A stretch of DNA of 64,000 nt from Apostichopus japonicus. Lineage: Eukaryota > Echinodermata > Holothuroidea > Aspidochirotida > Stichopodidae. A program made the translations under genes and the position numbers. Positions 1 to 12,000 of the stretch are shown here, piece after piece. The stretch lies in contig NC_092563.1 in NCBI RefSeq assembly GCF_037975245.1, positions 24,212,960-24,276,959 of the forward strand, in the 5' to 3' direction. Position 1 is the stretch's first letter. Every line of letters starts with the position of its first letter. The notes below the pieces were generated by a model. It made no database searches and was not told the DNA's origin. It worked only from the letters and a program-made list of their open reading frames with translations.

Positions 1-3000
1 ATATGTTGGTAGAGTGAAAAAGCCCCCCCCACCTCGCCCCCCCATCATACCACTTTTAACAGAAGGTAAAGATGATGGTTTGTCATTTCCTTTTCCCAGG
101 GAAATAAAAACCACTGCTCCAACTGATGTACAGGTGCAAACTTCAGCTAAGAAAACACAGAATATTACATTGAAGTTTGAGGGCCTCATCTTTATCTAAC
201 TCCCTTTTGTCATGACAAAGTTGTTCCTTATGAATATATTTAACACTGCTTGCCTGCATTCTCTTTTTACCCTGCCTTCTTTTTTTTACAACTTGTTTCA
301 TTTTATTTAAAAAAATAAAAAATAAAACTTATTATTAATCAACATTTTCTGTTTTTGTTTCACTATGATCATCTATCACTGTAGTAAACTATACAATGGA
401 ACGACTGTATCATCCAGATCGGAAATTGAAAATTCTCCTCAAGGCCGGGTCACATCTGCGCGATTCAACACGCGATTCAACTCGCAACTAAATTCACGCG
501 AATCAGAAAAGTTGCTTCTAAGAAGTTGCGCTGATTAGGACATTGCTCTATTGCAAATCAACCCAAATCGACCGCGCAACTTTTATTGCGCAACAAGTTG
601 ATACCCGTGTCTAACTACGCGATTCAACCTTCAATTGTATTGCGAGTTGAATCGCGTGTTGAATCGCGCAGATGTGACCCGGGCTTTACAGAGATCTATG
701 CCAACATAAACAAGTTCCGATGTTAGACACAGTCTACCATTTAGATCACCATTATTATTTAAAAGGAAATATATCTAATTAAATATACAATGCTTAGAAG
801 AAATTTTTTGCACAAAGATTCAAGATTCAGAACCCATAGATTTACTCATGCACCCAATATCATATCCCAGTTTTTTAATTTCATTATCCCACATGCAAAA
901 GGTTACAGAACATATAAATCCTATGAAGTATAAACCCTTGGATTATGAACCATACCGTGTCGATAGGTCATTCATCGGTATATTTGACATACCCCAGTAG
1001 TGCTTATTAAAATAACAGCTATTTTAACGATCATTCACAGGATATTGAAGTGCATGCAATATAAATCCAGCAAGACAAAACAGGCAAAAGGTAAACAAAA
1101 ACCTTTCTTATAGTTTTTCAAAAAATGGAGAGGAAAAACAATTGTGGCCGAAGGGATGACGAAAAACAAAGGTTGGTGAGATAACGGGAAGGATTCATAT
1201 TAACTGAAGTCTAAATTGGGATAACCGTAGGATAAAAGTGTGATACCAATGGTGTTAATTGTAAATCACACTTTAATACACATGAAGAAATGATATTGAG
1301 TTGTCTGGTATTCTGAGTAACAATATCAAACAAGCTACGATCTTCTCGCTAAACTATAATCATAAATCAGGAGAGGGTGAGGCATGGACAGAATACAAAG
1401 TACTCAAGAGACTATTCATACACGCACAACAAAATGCAATGACCAAAAAAACACAAAATTGGGCGAGGGGGAAGGGTGCGAGGGGGGGGGGCATCAAACT
1501 GATTGGGGAAACTGCTTTAAAACTTTCCAGCAAAGTGTCTAATAGGTGAAAAAATTAAAAACAGTACCTAAAACTATGTCATCAATCATTATAACTAGGA
1601 AGTGCAATCATATTCAAGCAGTTCTTGAGATTTGAATCATAACAGATCTGACTTCATGCAAATATCACAATGGAATATAAAGAAAGGGGGGGGGTGGGAG
1701 TTGGGGAGGAAAGATGGTAAACAAGTATTGCACATTGTGTGGGTATTTACATCAAATTTCTTGCTTTGATGAACAAAACCAGTAAATCAGTTTCAATAAA
1801 AATTATTTCTCCTTGCTGGAAATGATAGACTATCAAACTTTGATTATGTTACAGTGTGAGCCCTGGTATATATGTATATCAAAGAATCCATATTGGGGTA
1901 AAGCATATATAGACGATTTGACACCAACTGGAGAAATTTCGACCAAGACAAGAAAAATGCCCCTCAAAATGTCATGAGGTTACAGTGCTAATATTGTACA
2001 AATGTCAGGAAACTAAAGTGCATTATGAGGAGACAGGAGGGTGAGCACAGCCATTGCTATGTCCAATATTTTTTTTTCACTAAGGACAGACGACTGATTG
2101 TTCAGAATAAGACAGAAATTTTAAAGAAAATATTTACGTAGAGGAGATGTATGTTGTCCCATTTTATGAATCAGATTCATTAATTTGGATTTGGATTTGA
2201 TAAAAATGAAAATTCTTGCTAGTCTTAAGTTTCATATTGGTGTAGTCTTCAAACCCCTAAAAATCAATAATTGGATCATGATGCAACAACAACATATTTG
2301 GCAATGTTTCCACCCTCAAACCATACATACCCTGGAACAAGGAGGTATATATATAAAAAAAAAAGGTAATGTATGCAACATGCCTAACTATGTCATGTAG
2401 TTGTTGGATGCACACTGCCCCCCAACAAAAGGGGTCCTTAACATTTCCTGTTTACAGTTTAGTTTGGATGTCTTAATGCACATGCTAAATATTACACAAA
2501 AGCAATACAATGATCATTTTTTTTTATGATTGGATGGAGACGAAATTCATAAACGAATGAAAAAACTTTTCGATTCACTATGTCGATGATGGTCACGAAT
2601 GAATACAATGATGACAAAATGTTGGTTACACACCAAACTTTTTTAGCAATAAAAAACTTTGCAACTGACACAGTCACTAAGGGGGTGACCAAAACTGGCT
2701 ACATTTGTGAGGGTAGAGGAATGCAACCACCGATTGGATAGTTTCTTACCCTTGTGGTTGGAGTCTTCAGAGAGGAAAAAGGTCAGCAACAACACAAATA
2801 AGGTATTTTGTGTGTTGAGCAAGTGATTGATTGGTTGGAAGAAAAGACAAAACAAGTTCAATCCACATCTACCAAAATGAAAAAGAATTCCTGACGTACG
2901 AGAACAGAAATTTTACACAGGATTTAACGTGGACGACCACGACGGAGGGACAAACAAGACAGATCAGGTGGAGACAGAATTCGTGAGACGTTATTATAGC

Positions 3001-3795
3001 CACACGATTAAAAAAGTAAAACATGAAAAATATGGAACAACTGAAACTGAAAACGAAGAATCATAACTGTAACGGTTGAAAATACATTCATGATGGCCGC
3101 CAGGTGGTTGAAATGGAAAACTTAAAATAACCATAACTGAAGAGGGGTGAACAAAAATTCTCTGTGTATGACATGTATGCTTATGCCCACGTGATTAAAA
3201 ATTAAAACAGATATAAAGTAACAAAAACAGAATAGGGAGAAACCAAATTCTAACCAGATATTAATGAGACATTAAAACATGTCCCCAATGACTATGGACA
3301 TAGAATGCTCAAAATATGATTACAGAACGTAATCTGAATGCAAGGGACATGCCGATCTTCACATATAAGTAAAAGGTACATGACATACCTAGGACTGGGA
3401 GAAAAATGAAGAAAGTAACCGGAAAAACAGAAACTACCTAATGACTTCTTTACACGTTTGAGGTGAAAAAAACCCGCTAGACAGTATTAGCCCAAATTAC
3501 AGTAGCAGACCAAAAACAGGATAAAGGGAGAGGGGGAGGGGTGGGGCTGTAGTTGTATTTTCTCTTTTTTATAAAACCAGTCTTGATCAAAATAGTTTCT
3601 CCTTACTCTCAAGTCCTTGTTCCCTATGCTGTTTTTTGGAAATAGTTACTCCTAAAACAGGATGGAAAATCATGTCTAACACCAAAATCAAACCTTGCCA
3701 AGGATTATGTTACGCTCTGGTGTCCTTACTCGATAGTTAAAAAATTATCATTAATAAGTTTTCTAGCATTCTATTTTGCCTTGCATAAAACTAAC
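1..3795. other. Cadherin intron or downstream region, no exon found
   Basis: I searched the minus strand for the next cadherin exon (acceptor in phase 1, LDRE/DxNDN motifs) and found none. Apart from the foldback MITE at 443-684 there are only homopolymer runs and G-rich stretches (1482-1490, 1686-1705, 3525-3548). The short plus-strand frame at 14-199 has no recognisable features. Confidence 0.6.
443..684. mobile_element. Foldback MITE with ~45-bp terminal inverted repeats
   Basis: The left arm (443-488) and right arm (640-684) are almost perfect inverted repeats built around CCGGGTCACATCTGCGCGAT. Each arm contains a 12-bp direct repeat, CGCGATTCAACA then CGCGATTCAACT. The ~150-bp centre has no coding capacity. 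No clear target duplication was found, so the exact borders and superfamily are open. Confidence 0.75.
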
Positions 3796-4194
3796 CTGTG
3801 CTCATTTCTACTTTGAAACGGCCGCCTGCATCAGTCTCCATGGAGAAGGTGATCACATGCAGATCGGCATCACTGGCGTACACTGTGCCGATACTATAAT
3901 CCTCCCCAGCAATCTCATCAACGTAATAGGTGTAACTACTTGGAGCAAACACAGGAAATTCGTCATCTTCTGGGGTCACCCTCACACGAACAGACGCTCT
4001 CGTAGACCTCGGAACACTAGCCCCGTCGGAAGCCATCACAAAGAAGAAGTAGGTTTCACTTCTCAAATCAAAATCCAACTCCTCATCGGCAAAGAGATTT
4101 CCATCTGAGTCCACTCTGAAATATGAGGCGTCATCTCCCGAGAGAGTGTAGGAGACCATACCATTCTTTCCTTCGTCTAAATCTATTGCTTTGA
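3796..4194 (-). CDS. Cadherin-like gene, coding exon 6 (last in window)
   Basis: The 399-bp exon has its acceptor at 4195 (TTTTTCTTAG) and donor ACAG|GTTAGT at 3795. It encodes VKAIDLDEGKNGMVSYTLSG, YFRVDSDGNLFADEELDFDL and YFFFVMASDGASVP. It continues with VRVRVTPEDDEFPVFAPSSY, the next repeat start (YVDEIAGEDYSIGTVYASDA) and FSMETDAGGRFKVEMSTG. PEDDEFPVF replaces the canonical DENDNxPxF. The exon ends with one base of a split codon, and the following exon is not in the window. Confidence 0.92.
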
Positions 4195-5512
4195 CTAAGA
4201 AAAATATAAGAAAAAGATGAAAAAGAGGTGTAAACATATAAACATGACATTTTCTCTACGCGCAAGTCAGCGTTATCCCATATATGAAGCCTGTAGGGGT
4301 GGGTGTTGTGCTAAGATATTTCTCAGTGTAAGGAAGGGTGGATTGGACTGTTTATATGTAAAGCAAAAGCAGTTATAAAGTAGAAGAAAAGTCATTCCAT
4401 ATCCTGGCCTAGCATGGAGAGTTTTTATGTTGTACATCTAGGTAGATCAACACACACACACACACACAAAAGTGTAAACATTCAAAGAATGTGGAAACAT
4501 TATTAAAACAAGAGTAACAATGCGGTTGAATCTCCATAATCCTGTAATTTCTACTTTAGCCTTCAAGCCGTAATCTAGGTAATATCAGTACAGATCATTT
4601 TGTATATATGAAACTGTTATTGATCTGTGGGGCTACAGAAACAGAGAGTGGAGTTATATCTGCAAATGTACAGCAATATTAAAGATATAAACACTAAACA
4701 GCAAACCCTCTCCATGTCTAACTGCATAGCATGGATTATCAGCTTTAACTCGGTGTGAAGCATCTAGCTTCTTCTTTGTCTTTAAGGTTTTGTTCAAACC
4801 CAACCACGCTTAAAAACAGGGTTATCCTATAAACTACCATCACTTCTTCGTCAGAAGTTGTAGCCAAAGAGTAATTATTTGACACGGAATGATGAATAAT
4901 AAGACTAATATTCGCCATAGAAAATTTGCAATCTATGAATTTGGATGACGCTTTGGCTACACTGCATACAATCTGTTATACACTACACAAGAAATACCAT
5001 CTGTTATACACTACACAAGCAGGTCCTCCTAGAGTATGAAGAGTAGAAGACATTTGCCTTTAATTTGCCTAAATATCTGACGGCTGGGCGTGTTTGTACC
5101 ATCTTGAATTACAAGAATAATAGTTTACAGCTCATCTTCTTTTTGTGAAGAGATGAAACTACTGGCAAAAGTCTCTCAAGAGAAAAGGAACTTGTCAAAA
5201 TATTACCAGATCCAATCACTTCATCCATTCCGATAGTTTCTGTGATGTTATCAAACGAGTATGCTGCTTGGTCAAACTCTGGATCATTATCATTAGTATC
5301 CTCCACTTTGACATCAATCTGTCGTGAGAAAGATCAAACACGAATATATTTATACGACTAACGCATACAGTGGAATTACGACGTACCTTACAAGCGTCCA
5401 TAGCCTAGTGGTTAGGGTGTCCGCATATTAAGCGGGAGGCCTGGGTTCGAAACCCGGTGGAGGCTGGAAGTTTTTTCACTGTTCTGGATTTTCCAACTCA
5501 TTATGTTTTCAA

Positions 5513-5551
<39 letters not shown>

Positions 5552-5949
5552 TATATATATATATATATAACTATGGATCCTACCTTAGGTCGACAGTTAC
5601 ATTGACTTACACACTAAATTTAATCTAACCCTAACCCTTTTTTCTAACCCTAACCCTTTTTTCTAACCCTAACCCTGAACCGACCCTAACCAAAACTTTT
5701 AAATGAATGTTTTAGAGGACGGAGAACATTATAAAGCTATTTGCGACAATAAAAAAGTGTCTTAAAATGGTAGTTAAAACATTAGGTCGACACTGAAATG
5801 TCGACCTAAGGTACACTGTTGACCTAGGGTACACTTTTTTACCATAAACTGTCGACCTAAGGTACATATTATGCTTTTTTGCTAAATTGCTAATTTGCTA
5901 ATTTTGCTAAATTTGCTAATTTGCTAAATTTATGCTAAATTATGTCAGA

Positions 5950-6008
<59 letters not shown>

Positions 6009-9000
6009 GACATAATTTATTACTCCATATCAGGTTTTTTTCCCCCCTGCGAAACTGATGTCACAAATAAAGAAAGATCTGAATCTGCTTTCCCATTTTG
6101 TTTATAACTTCCCAGTCTGCATTTCCATCATTGACATGCAAAAGATAGTGCAAACAAGTCAGCAATATATATATCTTATGCTCATTTATATGGGAGACCT
6201 AGAAGTTTGGGTTTATCTGCTGGCTAAATGCCAGTTGCAAAGAAAACAGGGAACTGGCTTTTTTTCTGCCGGTAGACATTAAGTACATAACACACATGAG
6301 ACGCCGGGCCGACCACCATCAGTCAAAGAATCTGTATTTCTGTACTTTTCATAACAACTGTGTGAATGCTGATCATCAGCAAATGTTATCGGGCTGCTCC
6401 CAAAGGCCTGTACAGTAAACTGATGAAAGTTGTAATTTGAGAAAATGCTGGTGAAAACTTGATCGGAGACAATTCATTCTATTAGCACTTGGATGGTTTT
6501 GTTAGGCCTGAATGATTGCAGATGATAAATAAAAACACAGCCTGATAATTAACAAAATGAAGTAAGATGTTAAGTCAGTTACATTGCAAGGCTTTCCAGA
6601 TACATACCCTCACAATGCTGGAAAGCCTATCGCCTCTTTGTTCTGTGGCTTTAACTTCTAAAAAATAGCGGTCTAGTATTTCTCGATCCACTCTTTCTTG
6701 GAGAGTGATGGCTCCAGTCTCTGCATCAATAACGTGGTCTGGAGTTCCGGGAGGAGCCTGTAGCAGTGAGTATTCAAGCCTTTCATTAGTGAATGAAATG
6801 GCTTGTACTGTCAGAACACTGCAGAGGAAACAAATGTTAATTTAAGTTAAAAAAAAAGCAAAACTTTAAAGAGATCAATATATCAAAGGAACAGTCGTGC
6901 AGCGTTTTTTCAGGTAATTTGGCTAGAAGTAGAACATGGTTAGTGCTGATGTAAAGACAAATAACATAAGACAAATGGGTATGGTAAATTCACCATGAAA
7001 ACCTGGTCGTGTCAATTAGCAGGATCTGTTTATTGATACAGTAAACATTGTTTGTCCAGTAAAATGATCCTTTTCAGTTAACAGTGAATATTATCACCTG
7101 TCAACACAGTAGCATGGTTTTATACAATGAATCTCACACTGCTTAGGTTGTATGGAAGAGACACGTCAATGGTACTTGCACGGTTTTTGATATGTATGAA
7201 AATTGCGTAATTGTGCTCTGTAGGGAAAAATCAGGGAATCAAGAGGCAAAACAAAGTTGGCTATACTAGACTATAAATTAAAACACTGCTTGGAACAACC
7301 TTTACTTTAGACAAGATGTCTTCCAGTTTTCATTAATAATAATAATAATAAATGCAAATGTATATACACCAATATCCAGAGGAAAACCAATGCTCAGTGG
7401 CGCTAGTGCTCAGGGAAGGCAGTCAAAAATAGATAAGTTTTGAGTCTGTTTTTGAAAATGTTAACATTGGGTGCCGACTTGATGTGCAGTGGAAGTGAGT
7501 TCCAAAGAGTAGTAGCGGCATTAGAGAACGATCTTTGACCAAATGACTGACTTGAGCTTCTTACTCTTGAGTTGGCACATCTTCTGATACCATGACCTGG
7601 TAAGGATCTTCTGTGAACTGAGGAGGGTGGCTATCAACAAAGATGTCAACCTGCCCATTTACTAATCTCAAGGCGTCATCCTCAGAGACAGAATTGATAT
7701 CTTCCACATAAACGCTGAGGATGTAAGGAGCATCGTCCGAAGAGTAGACGAATCCCGGCTCGGTCTTGATCTCACCCGTCTCCTCATCGATGTAGAAACC
7801 CTCGCCTAGAACCAGTAAAAGAGAGAGTCTGACATGGGGAACGGCATATCACTGCACTTACAGGCTACCATAATCATGTAAATATCTATATATACATTAT
7901 ATATATATATATAGTAAATAAATAAAAATGAACACACCAGAAAAATTCCACTTCACGAGCGGTTTCGCCCCAAAAGGACAAAACCGGTCATAAAGTGGAA
8001 TTTTCCTGGTGTGTTGATCTTGATTTATATCTGTCGTACCACTTGTAAATGAATGTGTAGCATATATATACTATATTTCTGTTACAAGTGAAACAGAACT
8101 GAATGTAATCTTACTACAATATATGAATTGCTTTTAATGCCACTGGACCATTGCACATAACTTGTTTTTAAAAACAGGAATGATGAAAGTTATTTAGTTT
8201 CTTTCACAGAGCAGCTTGTCTTACCTGCTTGTATTGCATAACCACACATTTAATATACACTATACGTCTTGTTGTAGGCTACATCTATACATTATAAAAC
8301 TTACTGGTTTATATATTTACGAGTGACCCACTTACCTGTCTCCCCACAACCTATGCACCGCATTCTACCGTGTCTAGAATGCCCTGGTAATCTTTTAACA
8401 CTGTACACCCTCACTGGCCCAAATGGCCTTCCTTCATTTTTCTTGACAATACAGCATATCACGGATCCAATGTAGAGGGAAGGGATGTTCCATCAGCACT
8501 GGTGTGTAATCTCTGTCTCGATTTGTTTTTCCTTAAGAAATATTTTAATGTCAAACAATCAAAGTGTTGATAATTTGTACACACCTGTACGAATGTAAAA
8601 CCGTAGAAGCGCATTTCCATCCTCGTCGTCAGCCATAAGTTGATATACAGGGGCATTTTGAGGGGCATCACTTGGCACAACAGCTATGAAAGGCAGAATT
8701 GTATTGGTCCAGAAGGGTGGGTCGGAGACGTCAAGTACTGACACGCTCACTTCAACCTTTTCAACTGATTCTGAAGAAAAAGCACAGATTTTCCATAATT
8801 AATGTTTAGAAATCAAAGACCTACATACTGAACTGTATGTAATGCAAACTGTTATGTTCTTTGTATGTAATCCTGAGGAGGCTACTACGTACTAATAAAT
8901 GATAGCTAGATGGGGAATTATAATATTTTGTTTTTAGTTGAGATCTTGTAACTGAGAATGGCAGTGATGTCTAATATTAAATTAATGACTTCAGGTTTAA

Positions 9001-12000
9001 ATCTCAAAGTCCCAAGTTTTTATTTTGACAAGGACCAGTTGTAAAGAGAGCACAGGAGTTCTCACTATTTATTATGAATACTAATATTATTATTTATACA
9101 TGAAACATACCGATATCATACTTATTATTGTTTTCATGTTAGCTGCTTTCACAGCAGTTTTTCAAATTTTACAGAATACACATACTCAAAATAAGGTCGC
9201 AATTGATTGTGCAAGGACACATTTAAAAATAAAATTCACCAAATAAAGGTTAACGGGAAAGCATGAGATGAATTTCTTTTAATTTCACCACATTTTGTAG
9301 TGTTGTCAAATTTTTCATAAACTAAGCATTAATCACATGTAGGCAACCTGAAAATTTAATTTTTATTAACATGAAAATTTTGAATTATTTATCCTTTCTT
9401 GAATTAAAAACATAACTCAATCTTTATTGCTTACATTGTTATGGGATTTAAAAAGCTTGAAAAAGTTATCGACACCAACTGACTTAAAAAACCTGCCTTA
9501 TTTTTTTTTCCCAGAACAGAGTAATCATACAGTATGTGCACTGTACTTAACTACAGGGATGAGCCTGGGGTAAAATAAAAATCACAGAACTTTGCAAAAA
9601 TTGCGGTATAGGCTCCAGTTTTCATATATGCTACGGTACAGTGTGTTAGGATAATAGTTTTTGTCCCCGAGGTAGAAAAGAAATCACGGATATTCCGCGA
9701 ATTCGCGGAAAAAGCTCATACCTGTAACTATCTCAGCAGTCACCGCTGGGAAATTGCATTTATTGTAGTAGACAGGGCATTGAACAAGAGAGGAGGGAAG
9801 TAAAATGGAATTGTCCAATTGTTGTGGGTGTCTTTACTCCTCACAACAGCACACTACTTGCCACCACAGCTAGCATTATTTATGTACATATATGTAATAG
9901 CATGTAAACTAACAGTGCACATTAGTGTACTAACTTGTTACATGCTCTAGTCATTTCAATCATGTTAACCAGATTTCTCTTTCCACTTGATTGATATCAA
10001 AAAGATAAGCTTAAGCAGCCCTGTGAGACCCGACTCAATTATGTGTGACCTGAGCGATTAATCAACATGTCACTGAAGCATGCATAGACTTCCAATTAAT
10101 TCAAAGGAGAGCTTAGGAGATGGAGTTAGAGAGAGTGGAAGAGGAGATTTGCAGCTGGGATCGGCTCTCTACTGTGTGTTCAACTACAAGGTAGCACACA
10201 GTACTGAAGACTGTTTAGAGAGAAGCAAAGTAAGAAGGGAATGACCCAAGAGAAAATATATCCTGAGGAAGGGAAGGAGGTCAGATGGTATACTGCTATT
10301 AAACAGAAATGTAAATTCAACACAATTTTAATTAATGTTTAACATAGTTGGCTCTACTCCAAACCAATACAAACAACACTTCCAACACACTAACCAAAAG
10401 GTCATGTCACTAGTTCAGTATGAACTTGCAAACAATGACATGCAGTTCCATTGTAAAAGTAACAATACAGAACTTACAACCTGTTTCTAATATATCTATC
10501 TTAAACTGTAGTTTGCACAATGTATGATACACAGTGCAAAGTGAAATATTTTGTCAAGATACAGCAGGGTGACTAAAACCAATTAAAACCCACAATTTTA
10601 GGAACTGTTATAGAACGATGCAGCCAAGTGTATTCCCATTGTGATTGGTGACTGAGGCATATAAAGAAATTGCTTCAATAGTTTAAGAAGCTTATCAGCC
10701 ACAACCCAAAATATATACAGTATGCTTTGAAGTGTGACAACAATCAAAGCATATGAAGCACAAAGCAACTGCCATACATGTACACATACTGACATGTATG
10801 CTGTAGTGTACAATACTAATAATGGTTCTTCTACAGCAGTAACAAATACTTGATAAGCATTACAAAACCATGTTCTGTGTTCCAAGCTATCTCAGTTTGA
10901 AGAGCTCTACAGTATTCAATGACATTTGCATAATTGTAATTGTAAGGGTTTATGGATTTGTATTAATAACAAAAAGCCCTGGTTTTCAAACCATTTTTGC
11001 TTGGCGACCCTAATCTTCACCTTCATCGTCTTGGCAACACCCCAGTGGTAGATATTGTGGCCAAGGGAAGGGTTAGGGAGGAGATATCACCCTCCTACTT
11101 GAGAATTATTGGGGATGAATAAGGGTGGGGTGTATAGTTGCAAAAGGATGTCATTATTTTGCAACTTTTGAAGTAATCTACGTTCAAGATTTTTCCACTT
11201 TCTCACACAAATATTAAAATTTTTCTGTTTCATCCAAAGAAAGGGTCTCGACTCTCCGGTCTTGATTCCCCTCCCTTCTTTAATTACCAGGGTCATAAAC
11301 TAGTAATGTCAATATAAATTGCCTTAAGTATAAACACTGCAATGTGTATCTTTGTAATTTGGATAATTCCTTGTAAGAATGATGTTCTCCACCAACACAC
11401 CTCCTGTTGATATCTTGGAACCCCGATAGTTTCTAGTCTCATAAATTTGTATGTTGCATTCACAAACAAAATAAGGTAAATGTGGCTAGGTGCTCATACC
11501 ATAGGTTCATTTGGGGGGGGGGGGGCCTGTGTAGACATAACAAAAATGAGTACTGTATTCTAATAAAAGTGTATCAATAAAATTTGAAATCTTTAATTAT
11601 TTACCTAATTAGTGACTTATAAATCATTCATCGACCATTTACGTGAGGTTTTCCTATCATGGCAGACAATATCATGCAAGTTTGAACTGGCACAAGAGAC
11701 CACCTGTCTGAATTATCAAGAGATGTACTGTATGGAGTTTTACCACAAACAGTCTGTGTAGAAAACAAACTAATGTCAAATACTCCACATCTTTAATAAT
11801 ATTTAGTACTGTACTACTACTACTAAATGTATGTGAATTATAATATCTCTATTGACAGGCACCTCAAGGGCACATACATTAAGGTTGACTCTTTCTTAAA
11901 TTTATCCATTTCGTCTCATTAGCATTTAGTTGTTTTGCCTTAAGGCGAAGCAGACAGCTCAGGGCAGTGTACAGATTTTTAAACTGTAACAACAAAGTCC

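Noticed and set aside
14-199. Plus-strand open frame with Pro-rich start
   Set aside because: No domain, no splice partner, driven by a C-run. Minus-strand reading does not continue the cadherin either.
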